DNA of 64,000 bases from Anoplopoma fimbria (taxonomy: Eukaryota > Chordata > Actinopteri > Perciformes > Anoplopomatidae). Positions 11,863-22,647 of the stretch are shown here, piece after piece. The notes under the pieces were generated by a model. It saw nothing but the letters and a program-made list of their open reading frames with translations. It did not search any database and was not told the DNA's origin. A program made the position numbers and the translations under genes. The stretch covers positions 9,286,231-9,350,230 of the forward strand of contig NC_072460.1 in the NCBI RefSeq assembly GCF_027596085.1. Direction: 5' to 3'. Positions within the stretch are counted from its first letter, which is position 1. The number at the start of each line of letters is the position of its first letter.

Positions 11863-12282
11863 CTTGTTGGGAGAGACCTCACATTTCCCATGATGATGGT
11901 GGGGAGGAGGGGTTTATAGCGTCTTTACCTGGCGCGACGCTCTGACCCAGCACGGCTTCCCCATCTCTTCCTCCTCAGTTTGCAGGGAACCTCAGGTCTC
12001 TCCTCCGCTAGCAGCACTGCTGTGTTACAGAAAGCTAACAGATGATCCCTGGTGTAAACAATCAGACCATGGTCACGTGCTGGATCCCCGGACAAGGTTG
12101 TGAAAAGTGCAAAAACAGTATGTAAGTCAAAGCGAACCCGATGTATCTAGTGTCCATGGTGCACAAAACGTTTTTAAAAATATTTAAGTGAAAGAAAGGT
12201 ACAAAAATAGCACAAATAAATAGATAAAAGGAGGAAAATAGCTCAGTTTTGAGCAGGAGCTGCTGTAACAGGCTGCCACTGG

Positions 12283-12297
12283 TGCGGCGCCATCTTT
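12283..12297 (-). promoter_or_regulatory. YY1-like motif at the 5' end of the Rex1-like LINE
   Basis: The minus strand reads AAGATGGCGCCGC, close to the YY1 consensus (AANATGGCGGC), at the extreme 5' end of the LINE. In mammalian L1 a YY1 site in the same place and orientation sets the transcription start. Role here inferred from position only. Confidence 0.4.
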
Positions 12298-12519
12298 ATC
12301 ATCAATTCAATTCAATTCAGTTTATTTTTATATAGCCCAAAATTACAAATTTGCCTCAGAGGGTTTTCCAATATGTACACATGCAACATCCTCTGTCCTG
12401 GAACCCTCACATTGGCACAGGAAAAACTCCTTCAACAGGGAGAAAAAGGGAAGAAACCTATGGGAGAGCGACAGAGGAGGGATCCTTCTCCCAGGATGGA
12501 CAGAGTGCAATAGATGTCA

Positions 12520-13356
12520 GACGAAACTAACCAGTTCTCTAAACTTCAAGCATGTCTTACGGACATAAAAACCTGGATGACCTGTAACTTTTTAATGTTA
12601 AACTCTGAAAAAACAGAAGTTATCCTACTAGGCCCAGATCACCTTCGAATTCAATTATCTAACAATATAGTTTCTCTAGATGGCATTGCTCTAGCTTCCA
12701 GCACTACCGTTAAGAACCTTGGAGTTATCTTTGACCAGGATCTGTCTTTTAACTCTTATATAAAACAGATCTCAGGGACAGCCTTTTTTCATTGACGTAA
12801 CATTGCGAAAATCAGGCAAATCCTGTCTCAAAGCGATGCAGAAAAACTAGTTCATGCATTTGTTACCTCTAGACTAGATTACTGTAACTCCTTATTATCA
12901 GGCTGCTCTAATAGGTCTCTTAGATCTTTACAGTTGATCCAGAATGCTGCAGCACGTGTTCTAACAAAAACTAAGAAAAGAGATCATATTACTCCAGTAT
13001 TAGCTTCTCTGCACTGGCTCCCTGTTAAATCAAGAATAGAATTTAAAATTATTTTACTTACCTACAAAGCTCTAACTGGCCAGGCACCGTCTTATCTTAA
13101 GGAACTTATAGTTCCATATTACCCAACTAGAGAGCTGCGCTCAATCAATGCAGGGTTACTTGTGGTTCCTAGAGTATATAAAAGTAGGATGGGAGCCAGA
13201 GCCTTCAGTTATCAGGCTCCTCTTCTGTGGAACCAGGTTCCAGTTTCAGTCCGGGGGCAGACACACTCACCACTTTCAAGAGCAGGCTTAAGACCTTCCT
13301 TTTTGATAGCGCTTATAGTTAGGGCTGGTTCAGGTTCGCCTTGGTCCAGCCCCTAG
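12520..13356 (+). pseudogene. L2 ORF2 C-terminal part (copy 3)
   Basis: End of the reverse transcriptase and the C-terminal domain of L2 ORF2. Open blocks 12,520-12,795 (MLNSEKTEVILLGPDHLR, KNLGVIFDQDLSF) and 12,934-13,356 (IQNAAARVLTKTKKRDHI, LLVVPRVYKSRMGARAF) are joined by one small defect near 12,793 (a stop after HFH). The catalytic part is absent by 5' truncation. Confidence 0.8.
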
Positions 13357-13483
13357 ATATGCTGCTATATGCCTAGACAGCCGGGGACTACCTAGGATAC
13401 GCTGAGCTGCTCTCTCCTCTTCTCTCCCTCCATCTTTATGTATTAATCCCCTATTTATGCACATTACTGATTTTGCTTCTTCC

Positions 13484-13999
13484 CCGGATTTCTTGTGCTT
13501 TCTCGCCTCGCAGGTTCCCAGGAATCGGGGTTATATTTGGACTGTCATCGTGCCACCTACTGAGGCCCTGCTGACACCCACTACTACTACCACTATCATT
13601 ATTAGTCACATTACTATTATTATTGCCTGTACTATTACGCTTATTGACTTGCTTGTACCCTGGAGTCTTTGTGCTTTCTCGCTTCGCAGGCTTCTATAAA
13701 TCGTGGCTGTACCTGGACCGTGGTCGTGCATCCTGCTACGGCCCTGCTGACACCGACTGCTACCACCATTATTATTACTAGTCACATTACTATTACTATT
13801 ACCTGTACCATTAAGCATTTTAGCTTTACTTCCACCCTGAAGCCCTTTTGCTTTCTCGTTCTGCAGGTTTCCATGAATCGTTGTGGTACCTGGACCGTAG
13901 TCGTGCCTCCTGCTGTGAGCCGACTGACACCCACTGCTACTTCGATTATTATTATTAATCACATTACTATCCCTATTTTCATAACTATAATTCTACTGT
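13484..13999 (+). repeat. Three ~176-bp tandem units in an L2 3' UTR
   Basis: Units begin near 13,485, 13,661 and 13,837. Each starts around 'tgctttctcg', continues through 'cctggaccgtggtcgtgcctcctgc'-like sequence and 'ctgacacc', and ends in an ATT-rich stretch. Divergent units also occur, inverted, at 14,454-14,814 and 46,798-47,095. Open frames here on both strands are by-products. Confidence 0.85.
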
Positions 14000-15042
14000 A
14001 ATAATTGCTGCTGTTATTATAAGTAGTCTTATTATATGAATCATTTATGTCATATACATTGAATGTGTTGCTGTTCATTCTGTACACATGACATCTATTG
14101 CATTCTGTCCATCCTGGGAGAAGGATCCCTCCTCTGTCGTTCTCCCATAGGTTTCTTCCTTTTTTCTCCCTGTTAAAGGGGTTTTTTAGGGGAGTTTTTC
14201 CTGTGCCGATGTGAGGGAAGGACAGAGGATGTCGCATGTGCACAGATTGTAAAGCCCTCTGAGGCAAATTTGTAATTTGTGATTCTGGGCTATACAAAAT
14301 AAACTGAATTGAATTGAATGTCATGTGTACAGAATGAACAGCATAACAGAGATACAACACATTCAATGTATATGACATAAATTATTCATATAATCACAGT
14401 AGTAAGCAGAGTAACGGTGGAAAAATTAAGAATACTTATAAAAGCAGCAATAACTATAGTAGAATTAAAATAATGATATAGGGAATAGTATTAGTAATGT
14501 AACTAATAATAATAATCGCAGTAGCAGTTGGTGTCAGCCGGGTCACAGCAGGAGGCACAACCACGGTCCAGGGACCACAACGATCCGTGGAAACCTGCGA
14601 CGCGAGAAAGCAAAAGGGCTTCAGGGTGGAAGCAAAGCTAATATGCGTAATGGTACAGGTAATAGTAATAGTAATGTGACTAATAATAATAATGGTGGTA
14701 GCAGTTGGTGTCAGCAGGGCCATAGCAGGAGGCACGACCACAGTCCAGGTACAGCCACGATTTATGGAAACCTGAGTGGCGAGAAAACACAACGACTGCA
14801 GGGTAGAAGCAAACTTTGAGGTTCTTAACGGTAGTGCTGGATGCTAGAGCAATGCCATCTAGAGAAACTATATCGTTGGATAATTTATTTCGAAGGTGAT
14901 CAGGGCCTAGTAGAATAACTTCAGTTTTGTCGGAGTTTAACATCAAGAAGTTGCAGTTCATCCAGGTTTTTATGACCTTAAGACATGCTTGAAGTTTAGA
15001 GAACTGGTTAGTTTCGTCTGGCTTAATCGATAGATATAACTG

Positions 15043-15263
15043 TGGCACATGAGGTAGAGCGCTTGTCCCATAACCACAAGGTTGGTGGTTCAAACCCCTC
15101 TACCGGCAACATGCCGAGGTGTCCTTGAGCAAGACACCTAACCCCAAGATGCTCCCCGGGCGCTTCATTGCAGCCCACTGCTCCTCCGGGATGGGTTAAA
15201 TGCAGAGAAATAATTTCCCCATTGTGGGACTAATAAAGGCTTAATTATTATTATTATTATTAT
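15043..15263 (+). mobile_element. tRNA-derived SINE inserted in the L2 RT
   Basis: The head resembles a tRNA: an A-box-like TGGCACATGAGGTAGAGC near 15,043 and a B box GGTTCAAACCC at 15,087-15,097. The body has the 'ccttgagcaagacacctaaccccaag' block found in several fish SINEs, and the tail is (ATT)n. It interrupts the L2 ORF2 just after YADD. No clear target-site duplication. Not a functional tRNA gene: the fold beyond the boxes is not that of a tRNA. Confidence 0.8.
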
Positions 15264-16787
15264 CATCTGCATAACCATGAAAGTTTATTGAGTGTATTCT
15301 GATAATATTCCCTAAAGGAAGCATATATAAGGTGAATAAAATTGGTCCAAGAACAGACCCTTGTGGAACTCCGTGACTGACCTTGGTTTTCATCGAGGTT
15401 TCATTGTTTACATATACAAACTGAGATCGGTCTGTTAAATACGACTTAAACCAGCTAAGTGCAGTTCCTTTAATGCCTATTAGATGCTCCAATCTCTGTA
15501 ATAAGATTTGATGGTCAATGGTGTCGAACGCAGCACTAAGGTCTAACAATACAAGTACAGAGACAAGTACTTTGTCTGAAGCTATTAGAAGGTCATTGGT
15601 AATGTTCACCAGTGCTGTCTCTGTGCTATGATTCACTCTAAATCCTAACTGAAAATCCTCAAATAAACTATTGTTATGCAGAAAGTCACGCAGCTGATTC
15701 GCTACTGCTTTCTCGAGAATCTTAGAAATGAACAGAAGGTTAGATATAGGTCTATAGTTGGCCAACATCTCTGGATCAAGAGTAGGTTTCTTAAGAAGAG
15801 GTTTAATTACAGCTAGTTTGAAGGCCGGTGGTACGTGGCCCGTTAGTAAAGACAGATTGATAATTTCTAATAAATAATTGCTAACTAAAAGTAAAACTTC
15901 CTTAAGCAGCCTAGTCGGAATTGGGTCTAAGATACAAGTGGAAGGTTTAGACTTAGAAATAGTTAAAGTCAATTGTTGAAGGTCGATGGGTGAAAAGCCA
16001 TCTAAATATATTTCAGGTTCTACAGCTGTTTCTAAGGTTACTGTATTTGAGGATCGATCGGTACTGGTTGAGGGCAGTAGATTATTAATTTTGTCTCTAA
16101 TAGTTAGAATCTTATCATTAAAGAAGTTCATGAAGTCACTACTACTGAGGTTTATAGGAATACACGGCTCAACAGAGCTGTGACTCTCTGTCAGCCTGGC
16201 TACAGTGCTGAAGAGAACCCTGGGGTTGTTCTTATTTTTCTCTATTAATGCTGAATAATAGGCTGCTCTAGCATTACGGAGTGCCTTCTTATATATTTTA
16301 AGACTGTCTCGCCAGACTAACCGCGCTTCTTCCACATTGGTGGAACGCCATATCCTTTCAAGTTTTTGCGATGTTTGCTTTAATTCGTGGGTTTGAGGGT
16401 TACACCATGGAGCAAACCTCCTTTCTTTTATTAGCTTCTTTTTTAGAGGAGCTATAGAGTCTAGTGTCATTCGCAGTGAGCATGCAGCACTATTGACAAG
16501 ATGGTCAATCTGAGATGGACTAAAGTTAGCGTAGGAGTCCTCTGTTATATTGAGCAATGGTAATGAATTAAACCCTGATGAAATCGCTTCTTTAAATTTA
16601 GCTACAGCATTATCAGATAGACATCTAGTGTAGAAACTTTTGCCTAATGGCGTACACTCTGGTTGTAAAAATTCAAAAGTTATTAAATAATGGTCTGATA
16701 AAAGAGAGTTCTGTTGAGAGACAATTACATTTTCTATTTCAATACCATATACCAGAACAAGGTCGAGGGTATGGTTAAAACAGTGAG
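15264..16787 (-). pseudogene. L2 ORF2: endonuclease end and reverse transcriptase (copy 2)
   Basis: A long open reading frame (about 510 codons) encodes the L2 polyprotein from the endonuclease C-terminus (LLSDHYLITFEF, the S-D-H motif) through the linker to [59 protein letters not shown] (first catalytic Asp), SHGVPQGSVLGPILFTLYM and GYADD. At YADD the SINE interrupts; the frame continues in the L2 beyond it (15,040-14,815). The open state suggests this copy is fairly young. The N-terminal endonuclease and ORF1 are missing. Confidence 0.85.
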
Positions 16788-16790
16788 TCG

Positions 16791-18530
16791 TTGAGGGTAC
16801 TTTCATCACTTTCAGTTGGAAAGTGTCTCTCGCAAGAGGACATCAGGGTGAGTCAGGAGCAATATGCTGTGATTGGTCGAGTCCTGCAATACAAAACCAA
16901 AGACTATCTGCCAAAAGGTCGCGCTCTGAAACTAGAACCATCTGATGTCAAATTCTTGCTGAGACAATTGGGAAAACTGCATGTAAATGATGATGGAGTT
17001 CTTCACAGGAGAGCCAATGGCAGAGATCAGCTTCTCCTGCCCAAAGAGCACCATGACACTGTATTCAGAGACATTTAGGGGCAGAAAGAACTCTGGGGCT
17101 AACAAGAGATAGGTTCTACTGGCCCTGAATGCAAAGTGATGTGGAGCACTTTGTAATGCATGCCTGCAAATGTCTGAAGAGAAAACGGCCAAGTAAGATC
17201 ACTAGAGCCCCACTGACGTCCATTACCACTACTTACCCCTTCGAGCTTGTGTCCATAGACTTTTTACATCTTGAGACTTGCAAGCATGGCTATGAATACA
17301 TTCTGGTGGCCATGGACCACTTTACACGCTTTGCACAAGCATATGCAACAAAAAACAAGTCAGCAAAAACAGTGGTGGAAAAAGTTTTCAATGACATCGC
17401 CCTCAACTTTAGCTTTCCAGCCAGAATCCCCCACGACATGGGCAGAAAATTCAAGAATCAGCTGTTTTCCCAGCTGCAAAAGGTCTGTGGTATGTGTAGC
17501 TCTCATACCACCCCGTACCACCCGCAGGGAAATGGACAGGTGGAGCGCTTCAATAGAACTCTCATGTCCATGCTGAGAACACTGACTGACACTGAGAAGA
17601 TGGATTGGATAACTCACTAGCAAAAGTGGTTCACGCCTACAACTGCACTAGGAGCGAGGCTTCTGGGTTTTCCCCTTACTATCTGCTGTTTGGCCGCACT
17701 CCTCGACTCCCTGTAGATATTTTGTTCAATTTACCATTAAAGGAGCAGCAAGTAAGCTATGAGGAGTATGTGGGAAAATGGCATTCACAAATGAAGAGGC
17801 TTATGAGATTGCTTCAACGACAGCTCAGAAAGAAGCCACAAGAGGTAAAATGACAACGGAGCTCAACTTCATCAGGGCAGCAGAGTCCTGCTCCGCAATC
17901 TCAAAGAAAGAGGAGGGCCTGGCAAGCTTCGTTCATACTGGGAGGATGCAGTGTATCTGGTGGTGAGTCAAAAGAGCCCTAACATTCCTGTTTATGATGT
18001 CAAACCAGAGAGAGGAGGCAAAAGTCGCACAGTACACAGAAATCTGTTGCTTCCTACTCGGGAAAACTCCGAAAGAAATTAGCTGGACAAAAGAAAGAAA
18101 ATAATGATACAAAACAGAGGTAAATCTCAGCAACAGTTACTACCTCAGGACACAGATATGGAGAATGAGGATGAAGGTGAACTGGTGTGGAGGTTTTCAC
18201 ACCGAGGCAACCTTGATGGCACTCCTGACGTTGAGACCTGTGAACAACAGGTGTGGGAACATCAAGCAACAGACTGTGAACCAGATCTACAATATTTTGG
18301 AGGGGAAGAAGAACAAGAGCAGCAGTCAACACAGGACCATCCCGACCCACAAGAGCAACAGACTGAACAAACGTCTGATGAAGAAGAACAACACCAACAA
18401 GGAGACAGAGACTCTGACACCGAAAAGGGGTCAACATCTCTGGCACAGAATAACCAACGTCAGACAGAGCGGCGACCGCCAAGGATGCTGATGTATGACA
18501 CTGGGACAACCTACTGTCAGACAAGTTGAT
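16791..18530 (+). pseudogene. Gypsy-1 integrase and C-terminal tail
   Basis: Continuation of the Gypsy pol after the LINE nest. 16,791-17,078 encodes the spacer and first half of the HHCC zinc domain (LLLPKEHHDTVF); HACKCLKRKRPS at 17,160-17,195 is the Cys pair. The catalytic core is open at 17,129-17,620: SIDFLHLET (first Asp), HDMGRKFKNQ (second Asp) and GNGQVERFNRTL (Glu), so the D,D,E triad is present. The C-terminal domain (HAYNCTRSEASGFSPYYLLFG) continues in shifted frames to about 18,090. A 141-codon Gln/Glu-rich block (18,104-18,529) ends the coding part. Confidence 0.8.
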
Positions 18531-18652
18531 ATGGACAGTATTGAGGTGGGCGAACCAGCTCTTTGCATTCAGAGACTGTGGAGACCCCTGGGCGCCCACC
18601 GACAATCTGCTAGAAACTATAACAGTGATACAGGTTAAGGACACTAAGATTC

Positions 18653-18675
18653 TGATGAAAAAGAAAAAAAAAAAC
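18653..18675 (+). other. Possible polypurine tract of Gypsy-1
   Basis: A purine run (gatgaaaaagaaaaaaaaaaa) lies about 120 bp after the last Gypsy codon, where the plus-strand primer of an LTR element is expected. No following 3' LTR was recognised. Confidence 0.3.
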
Positions 18676-18690
18676 ATACTTTAGTTACTT

Positions 18691-19397
18691 AACAGTTATG
18701 CAAACAACATACTTAAGTGTCACAAATTGAAATTAGAGAGTGACAAACACATGCTATGGTGTCTTAATATGTAAACAAGGAAACAGTGGTAACAGACTGA
18801 AGTGAAGTGGTGGCTGAATATTGAGTCTAGTTACAGTAGAGAATGCATCCTAGTGGGGTGAACGGGTTTATGCATCTTGAAGGTAAAATAAGGGTTACTC
18901 TCCACAAGACTTGGTATTGTGTATCAATAGAGCAGTACTAACTTATACTATGGGTTTAAATGTAAGTATCATAACATAGTGTCATGAGTGCTTTTATTGG
19001 AGAGGTAAATGCCATTAGTGTATCTAACCCTGGCGATTATTCAAGTATAGACACCATCAGAACAGTAATAGTTGTGGAAAAAATAACCCTTTTTAGTTTC
19101 CCTTCGTTTTACTAATTGGGGAGGGTGTGGCTCCCTGGACATTTTAATGGCTACAATTATTTATTTATTTATTATTCATTTATTAGAGATTATAGAGAGA
19201 GCAAAGAGGTGCTATACTGAAAAGTTGGTTTTCAGCCAACGACCCTGCATCAGTGTGGAGAGGCCTACAGGAACTCAGGCTTTAATAACTGAAAAACATA
19301 GGTACCTGACCCTGGTGAAGTAAACCTTTTCAAAACATTGCCTCTTCTTTGTGCTCTGAAGCTTTCCTTGCTGTGAACATAGCTAATACTGCTGACC
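18691..19397. other. Stretch with nothing recognised
   Basis: AT-rich, no exon with good splice sites, no repeat I can name. A short (TTTA)n run lies at about 19,159-19,182. Could be the Gypsy-1 3' LTR or intronic sequence of the FAM107 gene. Confidence 0.3.
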
Positions 19398-19408
19398 TGC
19401 ATGCTCTT

Positions 19409-22400
19409 CACAAAACCCCAATGAATCGGACGATGCAAGATTGTGGCACCTCGCCCAGAATAGGGAAACCGGGGCACCCTCCTGGAGCCAGACCTGGGAG
19501 GGGAGCTAGCCGGCGAGCGTCTGGTGGCAGGGCCTTGTCACATGGGGCCCGGCCGGGCCCAGCCCGAAAAAGCTACATCGTGCCGCCACCCTGTGGGCCC
19601 ACCACCCGCAGGGATAGGCATTGGGGTCGGGTGCAATGTGAGCTGGGCGGCAGGCTGGGGCGGGAACCTGGGCGTGCTGACCCCCGGCATCACAGACTAG
19701 CTCTAGGGACATGGAATGTCACCTCTCTGGCGGGGAAGGAACCGGAGCTGGTGCGGGAGGTGGAGCGGTACCAACTAGATATAGTTGGGCTCACCTCCAC
19801 GCATAGCACCGGTTCTGGAACCAAACTCCTGGAGAGGGGCTGGACTTTTTCCTTTTCCGGAGTTGCCCAGGGTGAGAGGCGCCGGGCGGGTGTGGGGATA
19901 CTCACAAGCCCCCGGCTGAGCACCGCTGTTCTGGAGTTCTCCCCGGAGAACGAGAGGGTCGCCTCTCTGTGACTGCGAATCGCAGGGGGAAAGTCTCTGA
20001 CTGTCATTTGTGCCTATGCACCAAACAGCAGTTCGGAGTACGCAGCCTTCTTGGAGTCCTTGGGTGGTGTTCTGGAAAGGGCGCCGACTGGGGACTCCAT
20101 AGTTCTCACGTGGGTAACGACGGAGAAACCTGGAGGGGTGTGATTGGGAGGAGCGGCCTGCCCGATCTGAACCCGAGTGGTGCTTTGTTGTTGGACTTCT
20201 GTGCTAGTCATGGATTGTCCATAACAAACACCATGTTTGAGCATAGGGAGGTTCATAAGTGTACTTGGTACCAGAACACCCTAGGCCAAAGGTCTATGAT
20301 CGACTTTGTAGTAGTGTCATCAGACCTGCGGCCATATGTCTTGGACACTCGGGTGAAGAGAGGAGCAGAGCTGTCAACTGATCACCACCTGGTGGTGAGT
20401 TGGATCAGGTGGCGGGGAGGCTGCCGGACAGACCTGGTAAACCCAAAACGTGTAGTGAGGGTGAACTGGGAACGTCTGGCTGAGGATCCTGTCCGCAAGG
20501 TCTTCAACTCCCACCTCTGGAATAATTTCTTGTGCATCCCGGGGGAGGCTGGGGACATGGAATCCGAGTGGGCCATGTTCAAATCCTCCATTGTGGAAGC
20601 TGCTGCTAGAAGTTGTGGCCGGAAGGCGATCGGTGCCTGTCGTGGCGGCAATCCGAGAACCCGCTGTTGGACACCAGCGGTGAAGGAGGCCGTCAAGCTG
20701 AAGAAGGAGGCCTTTCGGGCTTGGTTGGCCCAGGGGTCTCCTGAATCAGCAGGCAGGTACCGGTTGGCCAGAAGGGCTGCAGCTGCGGCAGTTGCTGAGG
20801 CAAAAACCCGGGTGTGGGAGGAGTTCGGCGAGGCCATGGAGAAGGACTTTCGAATGGCCTCAAGGAAGTTCTGGCAAACCGTGAGACGACTCAGAAAGGG
20901 GAAACAGGGCTTTTCTCAGGCTGTGCTCAGCAGGGGGGGAGAACTGCAGACCCGGACTGGGGATATTGTCGAGCGGTGGAAAGGACACTTTGAGGAACTC
21001 CTGAACCCAACCAACACGTCCTCTGTGGAAGAGGCAGAGTCTGAAGACTCAGGGGAAGACTCGTCCATATGCCTGGTGGAGGTCGTTGAGGTAGTTAAAA
21101 AGCTCTTCAGCGGCAAAGCGCCAGGAGTGGATGAGATTCGACCGGAGATGCTAAAGGCTCTGGACATTGTTGGGCTGTCTTGGTTGCCACGTCTCTTCAC
21201 TGTCGTGTGGAAGTTGGGTACAGTGCCTGTGGAGTGGCAGACCGGGGTGGTGGTTCCCATTTTCAAAAAGGGGGACCGGAGTGTGTGCTCCAATTATAGG
21301 GGCATCACACTGCTCAGCCTCCCCGGGAAAGTTTACTCCAGGGTGCTGGAAAGGAGGAGCAATGCGGATTCCGTCCTGGCCGTGGAACAGCGGACCAGCT
21401 CTTTACCCTTGCAGGTCTGTTGGAGGGGGCATGGGAGTTTGCTCATCCAGTCTACATGTGTTTTGTGGACTTGGAGAAGGCCTTCGACGTGTCCCTCGGG
21501 GAGTCCTGTGGGGGGTACTGCGGGAATATGGGGTACCTGGTTCGTTACTATGAGCCATTCGGTCCTTGTATGACCAAAGTGAGAGCTGTGTCCGGATACT
21601 CGGCACAAAGTCGAGCTTGTTCCCAGTGAGTGTTGGCCTCCGCCAGGGCTGCCCATTGTCACCAATCCTATTTGTGATTTTCATGGACAGGATTTCAAGG
21701 CGCAGCCGGGGGGAGGAGAGTTTCCGGTTTGGGGACCTCAGAATCACATCCCTGCTTTTTGCAGATGATGTGGTTCTGTTGGCTTCTTCAGAACAGGACC
21801 TTCAGCACGCACTGGGGCGGTTCACAGCCGAGTGTGAAGCGGTCGGGATGAGAGTCAGTACCTCCAAGTCTGAGGCCATGGTTCTCTTCTGGAAAACGGT
21901 GGATTGCACCCTCTGGGTTGGGAGTGAGTCACTGCCCCAAGCGGGGGAGTTCAAGTATCTCGGGATCTTATTCACGAGTGAGGGCAAAATGGAACGGGAG
22001 ATGGACAGGCGGTTCGGTGCAGCGTCAGCAGTGATGTGGGCATTGTACCGGACCGTTTTGGTGAAGAAGGGCTGAGCCGTAAGGCAAAGCTCTCGATTTA
22101 CCAGTCCATCTATGTTCCAACGCTCACATATGGTCATGAGCTTTGGGTAGTGACCGAAAGAATGAGATTGCGAATACAAGCGGCCGAAATGAGCTTCCTT
22201 CGTAGGGTGGCTGGGCTCAGCCTTAGAGATAGGGTGAGGAGCTCAGACATCCGGAGGGAGCTCGGAGTAGAGCCGCTGCTCCTACGCGTCGAAAGGGGCC
22301 AGCTGAGGTGGTTCGGGCATCTGATCAGGATGCCTCCTGGATGCCTCCCTTTAGAGGTTTTCCAGGCACGTCCAACTGGTAAGAGGCCCCGGGGTAGACC

Positions 22401-22563
22401 CAGAACACGCTGGAGAGATTATATATCTCGTCTGGCCTGGGAACGCCTCGGGGTTCCCCAGGAGGAGCTGGAAAGTGTTGCTGGGGAGAAGGATGTCTGG
22501 AGGACCCTCCTTAGCTTGCTGCCCCGCGACCCGGCCCCGGATAAGCGGAAGGAAATGGATGGA
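19409..22563 (+). mobile_element. Rex3-like RTE LINE, copy 1, with target-site duplication
   Basis: A 3155-bp insertion flanked by TGCATGCTCTT at 19,398-19,408 and 22,564-22,574. It starts within the 5' UTR (about 160 bp shorter than copy 2) and ends in a short GGAT-type tail. It encodes an APE endonuclease and RT of the RTE clade. Bases 21,235-21,254 match the reverse primer site commonly used for fish Rex3. The duplication and good match to copy 2 show a recent insertion. Confidence 0.85.
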
Positions 22564-22600
22564 TGCATGCTCTTGGACCCTTATAGTACTTGCTATATTT
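19430..22600 (+). pseudogene. Rex3-like ORF (APE endonuclease + reverse transcriptase), copy 1
   Basis: RTE-clade replicase that nicks the target and copies its RNA there. Endonuclease: LGTWNVTSL at 19,709; GLTSTHS where other APE-type enzymes have [27 protein letters not shown] (S/T-D-H). A stop (TGA at 19,969-19,971) and a ~65-bp gap near 20,107, where the GDFNAHVG block is damaged, break it. [26 protein letters not shown], then a ~33-bp deletion near 21,357 and frame changes, then GLRQGCPLSPILFV and LLFADDVVLLASS (21,754-21,792). The C-terminal region (LTYGHELWVVTERM, RPRGRPRTRWRDYI) is open at 22,036-22,617. Not translatable as one protein. Confidence 0.85.
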
Positions 22601-22647
22601 GTTTAGGTTATGTGTGATCTCTTGAGGCGGTTAATTTGATAGTTTCA

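Larger units (their letters stand above)
9566..12300 (-). mobile_element. Rex1/Babar-like LINE (minus strand), near full length
   Basis: The 3' end is at 9567 with an (ATCTT)n-type tail; the 5' end at about 12,297 opens with AAGATGGCGCCGC. Minus-strand blocks in order: endonuclease start (VRSLPNKMDELSAL, MVFTETWL) at 11,880-11,500; linker (RTVKRWSNEAYEAL...KPWITPEIKA) at 11,170-10,840; end of the RT core; the conserved C-terminal block (SYKYLGVHLNNKLDW ... SIFYGVVCWGSS-like) at 10,346-10,023. Bases 10,207-10,230 closely resemble a Rex1-specific primer site I recall. A second 3'-tail-like stretch ('aagataatcctttattaatccc') at 11,270-11,310 marks an internal insertion or rearrangement. Much of the RT core is missing. 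Confidence 0.65.
12520..14317 (+). mobile_element. L2-clade LINE copy 3 (plus strand, 5'-truncated) nested in copy 2
   Basis: It starts inside RT (ETNQFSKLQACLTDIKTWM), continues through the ORF2 C-terminus (to about 13,356), a 3' UTR with three ~176-bp tandem units, the conserved terminal segment (14,087-14,290) and a GAATTGAATT tail. It is flanked by ATGTCA at 12,514-12,519 and 14,318-14,323, and the interrupted copy 2 sequence lines up across the gap. A clean retrotransposition event younger than copy 2. Confidence 0.85.
12303..16787 (-). mobile_element. L2-clade LINE copy 2 (minus strand), split by a plus-strand L2 and a SINE
   Basis: Parts of one element: the 3' tail (GAATT repeats, then the conserved L2 3'-terminal ~210 bp) at 12,303-12,519; 3' UTR and the end of ORF2 at 14,324-15,042; most of ORF2 at 15,264-16,787. 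The first interruption (12,520-14,317) is a plus-strand L2 flanked by ATGTCA duplications. The second is a SINE placed between the YADD box and the following DTQLYLS-type block. The 5' end (about 16,787) is truncated in the endonuclease region and rejoins the Gypsy frame. An intact duplication around the whole copy was not found. Confidence 0.8.
5004..18690 (+). mobile_element. Gypsy-1: Ty3/Gypsy LTR retrotransposon, decayed, split by nested insertions
   Basis: Reading across the insertions, one plus-strand element is visible: gag with a CCHC knuckle (5011-6435), protease (7340-7640), RT (8400-9040), RNase H (9040-9566), then, after a 7.2-kb interruption, the HHCC region and integrase (16,800-17,850) and a Gln/Glu-rich tail (to 18,530). 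The order PR-RT-RH-IN is that of Ty3/Gypsy, not Copia. It is broken by a MITE (6438-7198) and a LINE nest (9566-16,787). No LTR was recognised at either end; a purine run at 18,653-18,675 could be the polypurine tract. Frameshifts and stops in every domain make it inactive. Confidence 0.8.

Noticed and set aside
13484..13999. Regularly repeated units that might suggest a CRISPR array
   Set aside because: The genome is eukaryotic, units are ~176 bp and divergent with no spacers, and they lie in an L2 3' UTR.
19506..20837. Long minus-strand frames over Rex3 copy 1 and plus-strand frames over copy 2
   Set aside because: Shadows of the GC-rich endonuclease/linker on the other strand; the same shadows appear in both copies.
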